The notes under the pieces were generated by a model, which did no database searches, was not told the DNA's origin, and saw only the letters and a list, made by a program, of their open reading frames with translations. Position numbers and translations under genes: made by a program. Source: an uncultured Mollicutes bacterium (lineage in GTDB: Bacteria > Bacillota_I > Bacilli_A > Acholeplasmatales > Anaeroplasmataceae). From it: a DNA stretch of 64,000 nucleotides. This document shows positions 9,004 to 18,230 of the stretch, in pieces; position 1 is the first letter of the stretch, and each line of letters opens with the position of its first letter. The stretch is from the NCBI GenBank assembly GCA_900540705.1, contig UQGR01000003.1, forward strand, positions 6,724 to 70,723. The letters are read 5' to 3'.

Positions 9004-9444
9004 ATGAATCAGGAAGATATTTTAAAATATTGCTTATCATATTTAAAGGATGTTTTTTTAGTAGAAAGTTATGGAGAACAAGCTCTATTTTATAATCCAG
9101 ATCAACGTTTAAAAAGAGGAATATACGTCCTAACTATAAAGGATAAGGATGGTCCGAATGATAAGGCATCAGACCTAAATCGGGATGGCGTTTATCGGTT
9201 AAATATAGGTATTAGAAAAACCACCTTCCAAACTTTATTTAAAGAATTACCAAAGCGACCAAAGGCAGCTGAGGTTGTAAATATGGAGTATGATTATACG
9301 GTACTTAACCAGATATTGCCACATCCCGTTTACGCTTGGATGGGCTGGATTTCCATCTTAAATCCTGAAAACATAAAGGAAATAGAACCCTATATTTTAG
9401 AAGCATATGCTTATGCAAAGGAAAAATTTGGAGGAAAAAAATGA
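9004..9444 (+). CDS. DUF6194-like small protein
   Basis: 146 residues, soluble, no signal peptide. The pattern KRGIYVLTIKDKDGPNDKASDL..., RLNIGI and a C-terminal LPHPVYAWMGWISILNP block looks like the DUF6194 family; this is family recall, not a search. The biochemical role is unknown. TATAAT at 8975-8980 and GAGAGGA just before the ATG suggest a local promoter and ribosome site. The stop overlaps the GNAT gene by 4 bp (ATGA), so the two are probably cotranslated. Confidence 0.6.
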   Translation: MNQEDILKYCLSYLKDVFLVESYGEQALFYNPDQRLKRGIYVLTIKDKDGPNDKASDLNRDGVYRLNIGIRKTTFQTLFKELPKRPKAAEVVNMEYDYTVLNQILPHPVYAWMGWISILNPENIKEIEPYILEAYAYAKEKFGGKK

Positions 9445-9881
9445 AGGTTATTGAGTTTGAAAATGAAGATTACGTCAAGTCAGCCTTAAAAAATTGTAAT
9501 TGGGATGCAGGAGCATTTCTTCATTCTTTGATAGAGGAAAATAGAAGAGATATATTGGGCTGGAACTATATTTTTGCCTTAGTGGAAAATGAAAAAGTTA
9601 TATCCTATTGTACACTTTCCCAAAAGGATTGTGTGGAGGATGATAGTTTATATCCTTGGATTGGTTTTGTCTTTACTATGGAGGAATATAGAGGTCATCG
9701 TTATTCTGAGGTAATCATAAAACATGCTTTAGAAAAAGCTTCATCTTTAGGTTTTGACAAAGTTTATCTAGCAACAGATCATATAGGATTATATGAGAAA
9801 TATGGCTTTCAATATTTAGAAACAAGAAAGGACATTTATAACGAAGATTCCAGAATTTATTGGATTGAGATGAAACCATAA
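9441..9881 (+). CDS. GNAT-family N-acetyltransferase
   Basis: 146 residues with the GNAT order: a central beta strand (YIFALVENEKVISYCTLS), PWIGFVFTMEEYRGHRYSE, where the acetyl-CoA loop (R/Q-x-x-G-x-G/A) is present in the reduced form YRGHRYS, and a C-terminal LYEKYGFQYLE block that is a strong GNAT signature. The acceptor substrate is unknown. It follows the DUF6194-like gene with a 4-bp overlap and ends shortly before a terminator shared with the convergent MBL gene. Confidence 0.82.
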   Translation: MKVIEFENEDYVKSALKNCNWDAGAFLHSLIEENRRDILGWNYIFALVENEKVISYCTLSQKDCVEDDSLYPWIGFVFTMEEYRGHRYSEVIIKHALEKASSLGFDKVYLATDHIGLYEKYGFQYLETRKDIYNEDSRIYWIEMKP

Positions 9882-9904
9882 ATCATAAATTTTAGTTGAG
9901 AAAA

Positions 9905-9935
9905 AGGAGAGATATTTGTTCTCTCCTAATTTTTA
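9905..9935. terminator. Bidirectional terminator between GNAT and MBL genes
   Basis: AGGAGAG (9905-9911) pairs with CTCTCCT (9921-9927); A-rich bases precede and T-rich bases follow, so the hairpin can stop transcription from both convergent genes. Confidence 0.75.
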
Positions 9936-9937
9936 TA

Positions 9938-10699
9938 TTATAGCCAGATTGCCCAGTCTCCGTAATTGAAGGTTCCAGCCCCATGATGAAGTTTCCCAGT
10001 ATGTTTAAGCTCTCTTAAAGCATTTCGCATTCGTATTACGATTTCAGGTTGAATATCTAAGGAATGATGTGCGGGAAATATTTTTTTACTTGGAAGCTGT
10101 GCAATATATTCCAAGGATTCTAGATAGGCCGTTGGATCTGTGGATGAGTAGTAAGCAAATAGCGTATCCTTATAGACCAAATCCCCAGTAAATAAATATC
10201 CATTTTCTTTTTCCCAAAAGCACATATGTCCAGGGGAATGCCCAGGAGTATGGAGAACCTCTATGCTCCTATTTCCTAAGTCGATTTTCTCACCGCCTGA
10301 TAATATTTTAGTAGGAGTTCCCTGAAATAATTCATAACGACTTATATCAAAATTCTTAGGAATATCACAACGGTCAAGAACCATACTTTTGATGGTTTGA
10401 ATAGAAAGAGGAAATTTTCCACATAACCAGTCTAGCTCATTCTTATGAGCATAGAAATTAGAAAAATATTTGTGTCCTCCAATATGATCCCAATGAATGT
10501 GAGTTGCAATAGCAATGATGGGTGTATTAGTCAAGGTTTTAACTACATTGTAAATATTTTCAATACCAAGTCCAGTATCGATGAATAGACTTTTTTTATT
10601 ACCTATCAAGAGATAGCAATGTGTTTCTTCCCAATGCTTATACTCACTAATGATATAGGTTTTTTCATCAATTCTATCAATTGTAAACCAGTCATCCAT
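9938..10699 (-). CDS. MBL-fold metallo-hydrolase
   Basis: 253 residues with an intact metallo-beta-lactamase-fold metal site: HIHWDH (HxHxDH) near residue 80, then HTPGHSPGHMCF, GDLVYKD (Asp) and a later FPAHHS. The glyoxalase-II/RNase-Z-like hydrolase class contains many substrates; none can be named here. AAGGGG precedes the ATG. A minus-strand promoter lies at 10730-10758. It is a single-gene unit. Confidence 0.85.
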   Translation of the reverse strand: MDDWFTIDRIDEKTYIISEYKHWEETHCYLLIGNKKSLFIDTGLGIENIYNVVKTLTNTPIIAIATHIHWDHIGGHKYFSNFYAHKNELDWLCGKFPLSIQTIKSMVLDRCDIPKNFDISRYELFQGTPTKILSGGEKIDLGNRSIEVLHTPGHSPGHMCFWEKENGYLFTGDLVYKDTLFAYYSSTDPTAYLESLEYIAQLPSKKIFPAHHSLDIQPEIVIRMRNALRELKHTGKLHHGAGTFNYGDWAIWL

Positions 10700-10729
10700 T
10701 TTTGTCTACCCCTTCCTTAAGTTATTTTT

Positions 10730-10758
10730 ATTATATTGTATAGTTTGTTTAATTACAA
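10730..10758 (-). promoter_or_regulatory. Promoter of the MBL hydrolase gene
   Basis: Read on the minus strand: TTGTAA (10758-10753), 17 bp spacer, TATAAT (10735-10730), about 30 bp before the start codon. Confidence 0.65.
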
Positions 10759-10780
10759 TCCCTATGAATAAAAGGTTTAA

Positions 10781-10810
10781 TTGACAAGAAGCATAAATAA
10801 ATGTTAGAAT
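10781..10810 (+). promoter_or_regulatory. Strong sigma-A-type promoter upstream of the mini-ORF and secreted protein unit
   Basis: A perfect TTGACA (10781-10786), 18 bp spacer and TAGAAT (10805-10810). It lies 370 bp before the secreted-protein gene and 37 bp before a 20-codon mini-ORF. Confidence 0.65.
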
Positions 10811-10847
10811 AAATGTAAGAAGAGATGAGTAAAGAGGGTGATAATCA

Positions 10848-10910
10848 ATGTTAAATTTATCTACTAAATTTGATATTAAAATAAGAATGAATCCTTTTGT
10901 TTTTAAATGA
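10848..10910 (+). CDS. Possible 20-residue leader peptide / small ORF
   Basis: ATG 10848 is preceded by AGAGGGTG seven bases upstream and by a good promoter. The 20-residue product starts MLNLSTKF, is basic, and ends NPFVFK. A CCTTTTG/CAAAAGG inverted repeat overlaps its 3' end (10893-10923). It could be a leader or signalling peptide, or a chance ORF; there is no recognisable family. The following 270 bases (10911-11179) are very AT-rich and contain no other gene I can support. Confidence 0.25.
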   Translation: MLNLSTKFDIKIRMNPFVFK

Positions 10911-11179
10911 TAGAAGCAAAAGGAGTATACTTCAATTTATTTAGTTTTATCCAATGACACTCGGAAAGGAGTAATATCAAAACCATTTTTCTTATTTTGA
11001 AATGTGGTGTTATTTGGATGTTAAAAAAGAAAGAAGCCTTTTTTATTTATTAGGATATTTTTAAACATTTATTTATGTATTCTGTATTTACTTTTTAAAA
11101 ATTACATTATTTAAAATTTTTTAGTATTAAATTTATGAATTATAGAAGTGAAAAAAATAAAAAAAGGAGAATAATTCTA

Positions 11180-12709
11180 ATGAGAAAAATAGTTAAAAAA
11201 AGTTTTTTGTTAATATTTATATTAGTCTTTATTTTTACAATTACTATAATTGGGGAAGCTTCTGAAGAAGAAATAGACTCATTTGTACCACAAACTACTC
11301 AATTAGACGCAAATTATATTAACCCTAAAAAAATTGACTATGGTATAAAGCAGAATCTAGATACAAATAATCTTGATCCTTTAGCAATGGATGATTTTGA
11401 AAATAAATCTATTTTAGAGGGAAATCAGAGTGAAGTGATATATACAAATGATAGTGGCACCTATAAAATTAAAGAATATAATGAGGTTAGTGAAGGTAAT
11501 TTAATAACTCCACTAAATGATAGTAATGAAGATAATGATTCTTTTAAGAATGCAACCTGCATTCATCCTGCACAAGGTACGCATTATTATAGTCTGAGTA
11601 CTAGTGCTAGAGGTACAATTAGTCAAAAAAGTGGTATGTGGGGTAAAAAGTATATCGATACAGATTATTACTATATAGACGTTATCCTGACTGGAAGAAT
11701 AGAAATTAAATTATCTAATATTCCAACGGATTGTGATTATGATTTGAAATTATATAGGCAACCTAATACAACCAACTCTAGTTATGATTCTTGTGAAACA
11801 ATTGCGACTTCAAATAATGCATCCAATAGAGATGAGAAAATTATTAAGGACGTAAGTGCAGGAACTTATTATATTCAAGTGTATTCTTATAACGACAAAA
11901 CTTGGAATAATACTGAGTATTATAATTTAAGTGTCTATGTGGCAGAAAATCAAGAATATGAAGATATGTTATATAGCATTCCTAATGGAAAAAAAACAGG
12001 GGATTTAGGTGCGCTATGGTTGTGTGACTTTACCCCTATGGGGATTACGCCTACTGGGTTCTCAAATGATTCCACTCGTACGTATTATTCTTGTTATGAC
12101 ACTTATCCTATGATTAGGAATTTAGCAAAAAACTATAAAAATGTAGATTTCACTTATGCAATTTTATATATTTGGAATTTGGAAGTAAGAACTGCAATTT
12201 ATGAACTTACAAAAAAAATGTTAAATTATATTGAAGGATATAGTGAGTGGCAAAATAATAAAAATGAAAAAGTTAATATGTGTTTTAATGCGTCTGGTAT
12301 TATACTATCCATAGGAAGCATGGCTGCTACATTTCCTCCAGCAGCAATAGGGCTCGGAGTAGCAGGATTAGCCACTGCCGTGGTTGGAGTAGTAGTTAAT
12401 CATTTTATGCCTAGTGCATGGGACGTTAACAAAGTTAATTTGAGGGAGTACCTAATTAATTTGAAATCTGCAATGGAGGTTGGAAAGGGGACTTCTGGGG
12501 AAGAAGTGGTAATGATGAAGATAAAATATCATTTTTCAGATAAGTTTGATTGGGGAACCAAAAGGTATATAGATTATGCACCAAAATATGAAAATACTAA
12601 TAACTTATATAATGAGGATAAGATACCTGCACATATTATAGGTCAACCTTTAATGGGGAAAACGACAGGAATTAAGTCTATAGAAGATATAGAAGGTATG
12701 TTTAAATAA
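11180..12709 (+). CDS. Secreted protein with pre-peptidase C-terminal-like (PPC) domain and hydrophobic hairpin; function unknown
   Basis: 509 residues from ATG 11180, chosen because AAAGGAGA at 11163-11170 precedes it and the product then starts with a clean signal peptide (MRKIVKKSFLLIFIL..., cleavage near GEAS). An upstream in-frame ATG at 11135 would add 15 basic residues. Residues about 115-252 look like a PPC beta-sandwich (NEDNDSFKNAT, DTDYYYIDV, GTYYIQVYSYN), an extracellular domain often found beside proteases. The C-terminal half is unfamiliar; residues about 370-408 hold two glycine/alanine-rich hydrophobic stretches separated by FPPAAIG, like a helical hairpin. No protease motif was seen. 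AT-richness exceeds that of the neighbours. It is coupled to the next gene by a 1-bp overlap. Confidence 0.6.
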   Translation: MRKIVKKSFLLIFILVFIFTITIIGEASEEEIDSFVPQTTQLDANYINPKKIDYGIKQNLDTNNLDPLAMDDFENKSILEGNQSEVIYTNDSGTYKIKEYNEVSEGNLITPLNDSNEDNDSFKNATCIHPAQGTHYYSLSTSARGTISQKSGMWGKKYIDTDYYYIDVILTGRIEIKLSNIPTDCDYDLKLYRQPNTTNSSYDSCETIATSNNASNRDEKIIKDVSAGTYYIQVYSYNDKTWNNTEYYNLSVYVAENQEYEDMLYSIPNGKKTGDLGALWLCDFTPMGITPTGFSNDSTRTYYSCYDTYPMIRNLAKNYKNVDFTYAILYIWNLEVRTAIYELTKKMLNYIEGYSEWQNNKNEKVNMCFNASGIILSIGSMAATFPPAAIGLGVAGLATAVVGVVVNHFMPSAWDVNKVNLREYLINLKSAMEVGKGTSGEEVVMMKIKYHFSDKFDWGTKRYIDYAPKYENTNNLYNEDKIPAHIIGQPLMGKTTGIKSIEDIEGMFK

Positions 12710-13098
12710 TGAAAGATATTACATCAAGACATTTCAAAAAGTTATTATTATTTTGGTTTTTTTGGCTCATATTATTTTTGTTTGTTATGACTATATTTAT
12801 AGGCACAGGTGAATTTATATTATCTATTCCATGGGCTTTTATTAGTCTAGGAATATTAGTCATTATAGGCTTACGTATCAAATCATATATATGCTATAAG
12901 CATAATACAAATATCTTGGTAGGAACTATAACTAATGTTAGTAGTTACAAGTTATATCAAATAACTATTAAAAGCGAAAATAACTATTATACTGCTACCT
13001 ATATATTTATTTCTTCCCACATTAAAAATAAAGTGGGGAAAGAATGTACCTTTGTGATTGACAAACATAAAAAAGCTTTTATTAAAGACATTAATTAA
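12709..13098 (+). CDS. Small two-helix membrane protein coupled to the secreted protein
   Basis: 129 residues. Two strong hydrophobic helices (about 13-32 and 38-58) are followed by a cytoplasmic or extracellular basic domain of about 65 residues. Its ATG shares one base with the preceding TAA (TAATG), indicating translational coupling to the secreted protein gene. I do not recognise the family. The position would fit an accessory or immunity protein for the secreted product, but this is inference from layout only. Base composition is as AT-rich as its partner. Confidence 0.6.
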   Translation: MKDITSRHFKKLLLFWFFWLILFLFVMTIFIGTGEFILSIPWAFISLGILVIIGLRIKSYICYKHNTNILVGTITNVSSYKLYQITIKSENNYYTATYIFISSHIKNKVGKECTFVIDKHKKAFIKDIN

Positions 13099-13193
13099 AA
13101 AAAGATAAAAATTATCACTCGAGTTTATTAATTAGAAATTTTAGGGTAAGTTTCATTAAAATTACGAAATTGATATTCAAATCATAATACTAT

Positions 13194-13298
13194 TATGACA
13201 CCTCAATAATAGACAAAAAATAATTAGAAGAATAACAATCCTAATAGAGGATTCTTGATTTCATGATTATTAAGTTTATTTTAGGGGTGTTTTTTTTA
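13194..13298 (+). terminator. Likely terminator of the secreted-protein unit (large branched hairpin)
   Basis: ACACC (13198-13202) can pair with GGTGT (13286-13290), followed directly by eight T. An internal AATCC/GGATT hairpin lies near 13226-13254. The loop is unusually large, so termination is probable rather than certain. The rest of 13099-13391 shows no gene. Confidence 0.45.
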
Positions 13299-13391
13299 TG
13301 AAAAAATAGTTAATATAATAAAGCAGTGAAAATATAAATTTTGATTAAGATAATAAAAAGCCTCACCAAGAGATTCTATATTTCACTTCTC

Positions 13392-13424
13392 TAATAAAAA
13401 AATAAAAAGGAGACTTATGCTCCT
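13392..13424 (-). terminator. Terminator of tRNA-Trp
   Basis: On the minus strand AGGAG, loop CATAAGT, CTCCT (13424-13408) is followed by a T-rich run. It lies 17 bases after the tRNA CCA end. Confidence 0.7.
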
Positions 13425-13440
13425 CTAAAATCTTAAAAAT

Positions 13441-13515
<75 letters not shown>

Positions 13516-13530
13516 AATTGCACATACAAA

Positions 13531-13559
13531 AGTATATCATATTATTTTATAATTTGCAA
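13531..13559 (-). promoter_or_regulatory. Promoter of tRNA-Trp
   Basis: On the minus strand: TTGCAA (13559-13554), 17 bp spacer, TATACT (13536-13531), ending 15 bases before the tRNA 5' end. Confidence 0.65.
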
Positions 13560-13614
13560 ATTGTTTTTTCAAAATCTAAAAGTAAAGAATTAATTGAATA
13601 AAGTTATACTTTTA

Positions 13615-13643
13615 TTGTTAAAAATGAAATTATTTGGTAAAAT
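13615..13643 (+). promoter_or_regulatory. Promoter of the CvpA-like repeat protein gene
   Basis: TTGTTA (13615-13620), 17 bp spacer ending in TGG, then TAAAAT (13638-13643), 29 bases before the chosen ATG. Confidence 0.55.
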
Positions 13644-13672
13644 AATAATATATTGTGTTAGGGGGTAGTGGT

Positions 13673-16600
13673 ATGCAGGATATGATTCGGTTCTTTATTG
13701 TGTGGGGACCAACCTTATTATTTGTATTCTTTGTATTGCTTGGTATTTTAACAGGTGTACTTAGAGGCTTTAGAAAAAGCGCTATTCTCTTTGTACATAT
13801 GTTATTTGCTGGTGTGATATGTTTATGTATTTATATATGGATGACTAAAAATTCTAATCTAGATGGTGAGATGGTTAAATTCACAAATCAGATACTAGGA
13901 AACTTTGATACGAGTTTGCAAAAGATGCTTCAGGTGGATGCTGAACATACAACCTTGCATCAAATGCTTATGGAGCTAATAACAAACTCCATGGAGGAGG
14001 ATAAGCTTGAGTATTATCTTGTTATCGATAATGCGGCCTATATTTCAACCCTAGTAGAGATGATATATAGATTCATTTTGGCTATTTTAGCTTATATCCT
14101 TTATGGATTCCTATTATTTATTTTATATATAATCTATTTAATTTTTTATCCAGTTCGTCGGAAAATCAAAAGCCAAAACAGAAAATTTCAAAGAGGTGAG
14201 GTTTCATATCCTTATCAGCAGCACCGACTTCTTGGCGGTATGGTTGGTGGAATTCGTTCTGCCATTGTTGGTGTGATTTCTTTATCCTTTTTAGGAACCT
14301 TAATTTTTATCGTTTCTGGAGGTAGTGGTATGCCTAGTAGAAACGAGTTAAAGGATGGAGAATATGTAGTTGAGTTTAGTGACCCTACTTATAATGAAGT
14401 TTATGATTATTATAGCTACATCTGTGAGATGGGAAATACAGGAATATTTCAGGTGTTAAATAACTTCAAGGATTCTAATCATACGCCATTTTATTTTTAC
14501 TTTGCCGATCTTGTTTTACAAGGAAATCTAAACGATGAAACGATGGGAATTAATGAAAAGCTCTATTTGAGAGATGAGGCAGGGTACTACATTGATTTTT
14601 GTAAAAAAACATTGACTTTGGTTTTAAAGTACGCAGATTCAGAAACCATAGATCAAATTCTTTCAGGCCAAAGGGATACGAATACCTTACTGATGGGAGT
14701 TTTTAAAGCGATGGAACAACCAGGCTTTTCTGAGGAATTTACCTCTATGATAGAGAATTTTGAGGCAAGACCATTTATCACTAATTTATGCTTATCTAGT
14801 TTGACCTCTCTAGTTAATCATATTGAATATGCAACAGAAGATCAAACCATTATAAACCTAGTGAATGAACTTTTCAAAGGTGAAAATTCTATTAAGGTTA
14901 CGGATTTGGCTACAGAGGCAGATGTTAGAAATTTATTTATAGGTATTGTCAAGATAATCGCTGCTGGAGAGTTAGAATTTGATTCAGCAGAAAGCCAGGT
15001 TGCTATTAATACCAAATCTACAATTCGATGTGCTCAAGCGCTTTTGCCGACGTTAGAAGAATTATCTCTTTTTGAGACAAGGAAGGAAACAGGAAATAAA
15101 CTTTTAAGTGGATTATACCGTTTTTGTTCTAAAAATTTAGTTACTGAGGATATGGAGCTTCCACAGATACCTGATACCATTATTTGGGTGGATGAATTCA
15201 AATTGCTTTTAGAGGCCTGTGATCCGTTACTAAGTATTACTTATCAAATCTATGATGACGATCAAGCAAAATTAATAGATAATTTCTTATATTTGTTTGA
15301 AGGTACTCAGGCGCTAGAAATGGAAGCAGAGTATGACCGATTAACAGGGCTATTGAAGGAATCTAATCTATTGGATGTGGTTTTTAAATCCTCTCTTGTA
15401 GGCAATCAAATCGATAATTTGCTTTTAGGTATGACTGGAAATAATGAGGCCTCTATTCCCAAGAACATTACCTATATTGGGGATAACGGAGAATGTCAAA
15501 CCTTATTGAAATGCTTCAAAAATTTATTGAAAAATGGTGGGGCAGACCTTTATTACAATATGACGGAAGCTGAAGAGCTAAACTCAAGCAATTTTTTGGC
15601 TATTTTTAATACGTTAACTAAGGATATAACACCAGAGGATACAACCGATGATGCCACTCTTGTAAAGGAACTATTAAAGTCAAAGCTTCTCCACTATATG
15701 ATTTCTGCCTATTTATCCTATTCTACCTTTGGAAAATTTGAAATTTATATGCCAAAGGATTCTGTGGATTTGATTGTAGAGGGAACAGGAGAAAATCAAA
15801 AGACTTACCGAATACTAAAGCATTCTGAAATAGAATTTATTACAGATATGATGGTAAACTGCTCTGATGTTTTTGCAGAAATAATTGATCAGCCTGATCA
15901 GATAGATTATGCTAAGCTAATGTCTAATCCTTATATCCTAAATACTTTTAAGGAGTCCCTATTATTGCAGGGAACCTTGGCTAATCTGATGATTCATCTA
16001 TCTCGGGATGAAAAGACGATTATTTTGCCATATGGATACGATGATCCAGAGGTTTGGTTAAGTCATCAGGGAGAAGTAGGAGAAATTGAAAATCTGATTG
16101 ACGCTGTTGGAAAGCTTGCTAAGGTTGAGGATGAAAACGGAGAAGCATTAATTAATTCTTTAATGAATGGTAATTTAAGTGCCAATACATTACTGGATTT
16201 AGAAAATTCAATTATTCATGATATTTGTAGCTCTAAGGTGTTAAGGTATACTGTGAGTGATATGGTGACAGATCTTGGTAGTGATGGCTTTGCAATTATT
16301 GTTGCGTATGGCTCTTTAGAAGAGGCAAACGCGCCTACCATAGATGCGTCAAAGCAGGTTAATGTAATTCAAACGGAAGAGCTATATGATATTTTTACTC
16401 AGCTTAAACAATATATTCGTTTTGGTGAAAATGATGAAGTGAAAATAAGATATAATGAAATCTTTAAAAATAAGGAACAAATTTGTAATAACCTGACCAT
16501 TTCTGCTACCTTGATTCATCAAATTTTAGGATATTCTACAGAAGAGAAAAATTATTTAGTGGTTCCTCAGGAATATAAGGATGATTTTGAAAAGATAAAG

Positions 16601-18091
16601 ACCTCAAGTGAGTTGAGTGGTAATGTTTGGTTTGGTGTATCAAACTCTCCTTTAGATGATGAGCTTTATCTAATGTTCACAGCCTTAGAAAACTCTTTGG
16701 ATAAGGATGAATTTGGGAATATTCCAGAGGACTTTGATATTGCTGAGGCAATGGGGTCCACCTTAAAGATTCAAAAAGAAAGTATGGAAGGAATCAGTTC
16801 ATCTACTATTCTTAATGCCTCTTTAACAAAAAGAATTGCAGAAATCTTTGATATTCCAAGTGAGGTATATCTAAAGGAAATGCTTTCAAAGGAGGAAATT
16901 ATTCTTTTCTTTGATGCCTTATTCAGCTTCTTTGATTCCCAAACCATAATTGTTGAGGAATTAAATCAAGCCATCGCAGATTTTGAAATTACTCAGCAAA
17001 CCTTAACGACAATTTTGAAATCTAAGATTATGCAAACGACAATCTCTCAAAACCTTCTTGAGGCAGATATTCTAACCATTCCAGAAGTTGTTTTAAAGGA
17101 TTGCACATTGTATGATGGAACGTCTATCTCTCGGATAGAGCTCGAGGAGCTGGATCGACTATTTGATTCCATTTTTGCAACAACCGAAGGAAGCATCAGT
17201 GCTTCACGCTTTGATTTAGATGCCATCGTACTTCCGAAAACAAAACAAAAGGCAGACCAGCTTACCAATTCCTTAATCGTATCAGCCACTTTATCTAAAA
17301 AAATTATAGAGCTCAATATTACGGAAAAATTAATTATTCCAGATGAGGCTTTCCAAAACTATAGCTTCCAAGGAGCCTTAACCCTGGAGTCCTATATCAC
17401 CCAATCAGAGCTATCAGCTTTAGTTCTTGCGTTCACAGTTGGAATGCAGGTGGAGGATATCAATAATTTAAGCTTAGATACCATTCTTATTCCTAAGACT
17501 GAGGATGAAAAGGCTGCGGTTGTAGATAGTGAAATCATGATAACAACCATCAGTAAGGCTGTTTTATCCCAAGAAAAGGTAAGTATTGCAGTAAACAGCT
17601 CTTGTTTAGATATCTCAAAACAATACAATCAACAACAGATAGGAATTCTATCTAAGGAAGAAATTCTTGCAATCATTGAAGGATTTGAGAAACTGGGAAC
17701 TGGAGATTTTGAGAACATTTCCTTTGAAATTAGAGATATTTTAATGGCTGAAAATCGAACAGAACTTTTAAAGGCTCTTGCAGCATCAGAGGTATATCGT
17801 TCTATCCTTTCCTCAACCTTAGGCGAGGAACGTACCTATCAGTCCTTCGAATTTAGAAATTATGAGTTGTTCTGGGCGGGACAGGAATCTATCCTTATTG
17901 AGGTAGATGGAAGCTCTATGACGTATTATTATAATCAAAAGGATTTAGGAATCCTTTTAGGAACTCATTATTTGATTCAGTATCCAGAAGTGCCGACAGA
18001 TTCCTATACTTCCTTTACCTTAGATCAGGCAAATAGTTATCTTTGTAGTAAGGCAGATATTTTGGCATTACAGGGAATTGTCCTTGTCTAA
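13673..18091 (+). CDS. Giant CvpA-like membrane protein with degenerate extracytoplasmic repeats
   Basis: 1472 residues from ATG 13673 (AGGGGGT six bases upstream; a GTG at 13655 overlaps that site). The first about 215 residues carry four hydrophobic helices. The segments LTGVLRGFRKSA after helix 1 and HRLLGGMVGGIRSAI before helix 4 resemble CvpA/colicin-V-production family patterns. About 1250 residues follow with no further helix, presumably outside the cell. They contain diverged repeats of about 90-110 residues with a core like SxIxxxTISxxLL...LxIP followed by ELxxLxxAF; the clearest copies start near 16789, 17025, 17269 and 17530. Ordinary CvpA proteins are about 160-200 residues. Single-gene unit with its own promoter and terminator; role unknown. 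Confidence 0.65.
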   Translation: MQDMIRFFIVWGPTLLFVFFVLLGILTGVLRGFRKSAILFVHMLFAGVICLCIYIWMTKNSNLDGEMVKFTNQILGNFDTSLQKMLQVDAEHTTLHQMLMELITNSMEEDKLEYYLVIDNAAYISTLVEMIYRFILAILAYILYGFLLFILYIIYLIFYPVRRKIKSQNRKFQRGEVSYPYQQHRLLGGMVGGIRSAIVGVISLSFLGTLIFIVSGGSGMPSRNELKDGEYVVEFSDPTYNEVYDYYSYICEMGNTGIFQVLNNFKDSNHTPFYFYFADLVLQGNLNDETMGINEKLYLRDEAGYYIDFCKKTLTLVLKYADSETIDQILSGQRDTNTLLMGVFKAMEQPGFSEEFTSMIENFEARPFITNLCLSSLTSLVNHIEYATEDQTIINLVNELFKGENSIKVTDLATEADVRNLFIGIVKIIAAGELEFDSAESQVAINTKSTIRCAQALLPTLEELSLFETRKETGNKLLSGLYRFCSKNLVTEDMELPQIPDTIIWVDEFKLLLEACDPLLSITYQIYDDDQAKLIDNFLYLFEGTQALEMEAEYDRLTGLLKESNLLDVVFKSSLVGNQIDNLLLGMTGNNEASIPKNITYIGDNGECQTLLKCFKNLLKNGGADLYYNMTEAEELNSSNFLAIFNTLTKDITPEDTTDDATLVKELLKSKLLHYMISAYLSYSTFGKFEIYMPKDSVDLIVEGTGENQKTYRILKHSEIEFITDMMVNCSDVFAEIIDQPDQIDYAKLMSNPYILNTFKESLLLQGTLANLMIHLSRDEKTIILPYGYDDPEVWLSHQGEVGEIENLIDAVGKLAKVEDENGEALINSLMNGNLSANTLLDLENSIIHDICSSKVLRYTVSDMVTDLGSDGFAIIVAYGSLEEANAPTIDASKQVNVIQTEELYDIFTQLKQYIRFGENDEVKIRYNEIFKNKEQICNNLTISATLIHQILGYSTEEKNYLVVPQEYKDDFEKIKTSSELSGNVWFGVSNSPLDDELYLMFTALENSLDKDEFGNIPEDFDIAEAMGSTLKIQKESMEGISSSTILNASLTKRIAEIFDIPSEVYLKEMLSKEEIILFFDALFSFFDSQTIIVEELNQAIADFEITQQTLTTILKSKIMQTTISQNLLEADILTIPEVVLKDCTLYDGTSISRIELEELDRLFDSIFATTEGSISASRFDLDAIVLPKTKQKADQLTNSLIVSATLSKKIIELNITEKLIIPDEAFQNYSFQGALTLESYITQSELSALVLAFTVGMQVEDINNLSLDTILIPKTEDEKAAVVDSEIMITTISKAVLSQEKVSIAVNSSCLDISKQYNQQQIGILSKEEILAIIEGFEKLGTGDFENISFEIRDILMAENRTELLKALAASEVYRSILSSTLGEERTYQSFEFRNYELFWAGQESILIEVDGSSMTYYYNQKDLGILLGTHYLIQYPEVPTDSYTSFTLDQANSYLCSKADILALQGIVLV

Positions 18092-18105
18092 ACTTTAGCT
18101 TTGAG

Positions 18106-18136
18106 ACACAGATGTTTTATACGTCTGTGTTTTTTA
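18106..18136 (+). terminator. Intrinsic terminator after the CvpA-like gene
   Basis: ACACAGA (18106-18112) pairs with TCTGTGT (18124-18130), followed by six T. Confidence 0.85.
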
Positions 18137-18230
18137 TTTGTTTAAAAATAAAAGTCTTTTCTTTCAGGGATAATTTTAAAAAAATGAAAATTTTTCACAA
18201 AAATTCAATTATAAATAAAATTTATAGAAT

